Shown here one piece after another: positions 13,245 through 14,172 of a DNA stretch of 14,172 nucleotides. The position numbers and the translations under genes were made by a program. The stretch is taken from positions 1 through 14,172 of the forward strand of contig DLBH01000062.1 of NCBI GenBank assembly GCA_002494165.1, given 5' to 3'. The stretch comes from Lachnospiraceae bacterium UBA7026 (lineage in GTDB: Bacteria; Bacillota; Clostridia; Lachnospirales; Lachnospiraceae). Numbering within the stretch: position 1 is the stretch's first letter; every line of letters begins with the position of its first letter. The notes beneath the pieces are model-generated. The model was not told where the DNA came from. It saw only the letters and a list, made by a program, of their open reading frames with translations, and did not search any database.

Positions 13245-13955
13245 ATGAATCAAATACTGATCATAGATGACGATACGGACATCATTGAAGTGGAAAGAGA
13301 CTATCTGGAGATTAATTCTTACACAGTTCAAGTAGAATCCCTGGGCAGACAGGGACTTAAGAGAATCCTGGAGGACCAGGTTGACCTGGTCCTGCTGGCA
13401 GTGGACCTGCCGGATACAGACGGTTTTGAGATATGTAAGCAGATTCGGAAAAATAAGTTGATCCCTGTACTGTTTGTATCCGAAAGAGGTGACGAGATCG
13501 ACGTGGTCCGGGGACTTGGCGTGGGGGCAGATGATTACATAAAGAAGCCCTTTAATCCTAATGAACTGGTGGCCCGGGTTAAGGCGAACCTGGCCTGCTA
13601 TGACCGGCTTCTGAAAAGGGAAAAGGGCAGTGAGGACTTCATAGATTATCCTGGACTTCACATAGATAAGAATGCCAGAAGGGTCTACGTTGACGGCAAG
13701 GAGATCTTATTTACCACAAAGGAATTCGACCTGCTTTGCTTTCTTGCTTCCCATCCCAACCATGTCTATTCCAAGGATGAGTTGTTCAGTACTGTATGGG
13801 GCATGACATCCCTGGGGGATATTGCCACAGTTACGGTACATATAAAAAAGGTCAGGAGAAAGATGGGCCAGACTTCTTCCAGGTCCGGTTATATAGAGAC
13901 AGTCTGGGGGTCTGGCTACCGGTTCCGTGTTCTCCAGAAAGATGGGGAGGACTAG
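13245..13955 (+). CDS. OmpR/PhoB-family response regulator lacking the canonical phospho-acceptor Asp
   Basis: The 236-residue protein has a receiver domain (1-~118) and a winged-helix DNA-binding domain (~135-232; ending VTVHIKKVRRKM...YIETVWGSGYRF). The receiver keeps the acidic cluster (IIDDD, Asp8-Asp10), Ser79 (LFVSE) and Lys101 (IKKPF). At the phosphorylation site, usually DLxLLDxxLP, it reads DLVLLAVDLP: Ala52 (codon GCA) replaces the Asp, and an Asp appears at 54, two positions later. It should bind DNA as a transcription regulator but probably is not phosphorylated in the usual way. No histidine kinase follows in the remaining 217 bases, so it appears to be an orphan. The ATG has GAGG 7 bases upstream. 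Its target genes are unknown. Confidence 0.92.
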   Translation: MNQILIIDDDTDIIEVERDYLEINSYTVQVESLGRQGLKRILEDQVDLVLLAVDLPDTDGFEICKQIRKNKLIPVLFVSERGDEIDVVRGLGVGADDYIKKPFNPNELVARVKANLACYDRLLKREKGSEDFIDYPGLHIDKNARRVYVDGKEILFTTKEFDLLCFLASHPNHVYSKDELFSTVWGMTSLGDIATVTVHIKKVRRKMGQTSSRSGYIETVWGSGYRFRVLQKDGED

Positions 13956-14172
13956 GAGGTTTGCAGGAAGCCTTGGGCATGGATTCCGGATCCTATGGAA
14001 TCCGGTCAGGACTGGTCTGCTTTATGGTCTGGTCCTGGGAAATGATAAAAAGAAATAATTGAGATTCTTAACTCGCGTGTCAATGGGACAGGGTCCTCCG
14101 GGAAATAGCAGATTATCAGGGTCTGCTGTTTTATTCGGTGGAAGTCCATGCTAGTGTAAAATTTTTGTAGGA
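13956..14172. other. Non-coding tail after the response regulator
   Basis: I see no convincing gene here. Inverted repeats are present: GGATTCC (13981-13987) with GGAATCC (13997-14003), and CAGGAC with GTCCTG within 14007-14036. AGCAGA (14107-14112) with TCTGCT (14122-14127), followed by GTTTTA, is a weak candidate terminator. The segment between about 14042 and 14100 shows nothing I can name. Confidence 0.4.

Noticed and set aside
13796..14062. 88-codon + strand frame overlapping the response regulator 3' end
   Set aside because: Most of it reads the conserved winged-helix region in another frame, and no Shine-Dalgarno precedes it.

Overview
This window looks like chromosome from a low-to-mid GC Bacillota, most likely class Clostridia and perhaps Lachnospiraceae. 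The basis is strong purine-rich Shine-Dalgarno sites, TTGACA/TATAAT-type promoters with 17-base spacers, U-rich intrinsic terminators, protein sequence style and gene order (murA-metK; pan genes with coaBC). The assignment is inferred from the sequence without any database search. Every supported gene is on the + strand. I see no tRNA, rRNA, insertion sequence, phage gene or CRISPR array.

Layout. (1) 1-485: the 3' end of a fructose-type PTS permease (EIIC) and its terminator. (2) 500-1672: a monocistronic tyrosine-phosphatase-like gene with a near-consensus promoter and its own terminator. (3) 1715-5213: a likely operon of a branching-enzyme-like (GH13) protein with a degenerate active site, a 35-bp tandem repeat, a HIT-family protein, and a flavin-reductase-domain protein with a long basic Lys/Arg-Gly-Ser tail. 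(4) 5243-7949: murA and metK behind a good promoter, closed by a strong terminator. (5) 8016-13071: a pantothenate/coenzyme A operon, panG-like (DUF2520 family), panB, panC, panD and coaBC, with a structured leader and double terminators at the end. (6) 13133-13955: an orphan OmpR/PhoB-type response regulator with Ala where the phospho-accepting Asp should be, followed by about 200 bases without a gene.

The pan operon covers a nearly complete pathway. PanB makes ketopantoate, PanG probably reduces it to pantoate, PanD makes beta-alanine, PanC joins the two into pantothenate, and CoaBC performs the cysteine-adding and decarboxylating steps after pantothenate kinase, which is not in the window. 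The leader upstream of panG contains a hairpin with two bulged adenosines and a GNRA loop, which fits my recollection of the 'pan' RNA motif. It is followed by a segment that can pair either with upstream sequence or with the panG ribosome binding site, so it resembles a translational switch.

A second theme is tandem duplication at gene 3' ends. The 35-bp array after the GH13 gene and the 37/40-bp array after panG both start inside the last codons of the upstream gene and carry its stop codon along. Each array therefore forms a chain of very short overlapping ORFs, and the second chain ends in an ATGA overlap with the panB start. A 15-nt in-frame repeat builds the flavin reductase tail, and a perfect 16-bp duplication sits in the murA leader.
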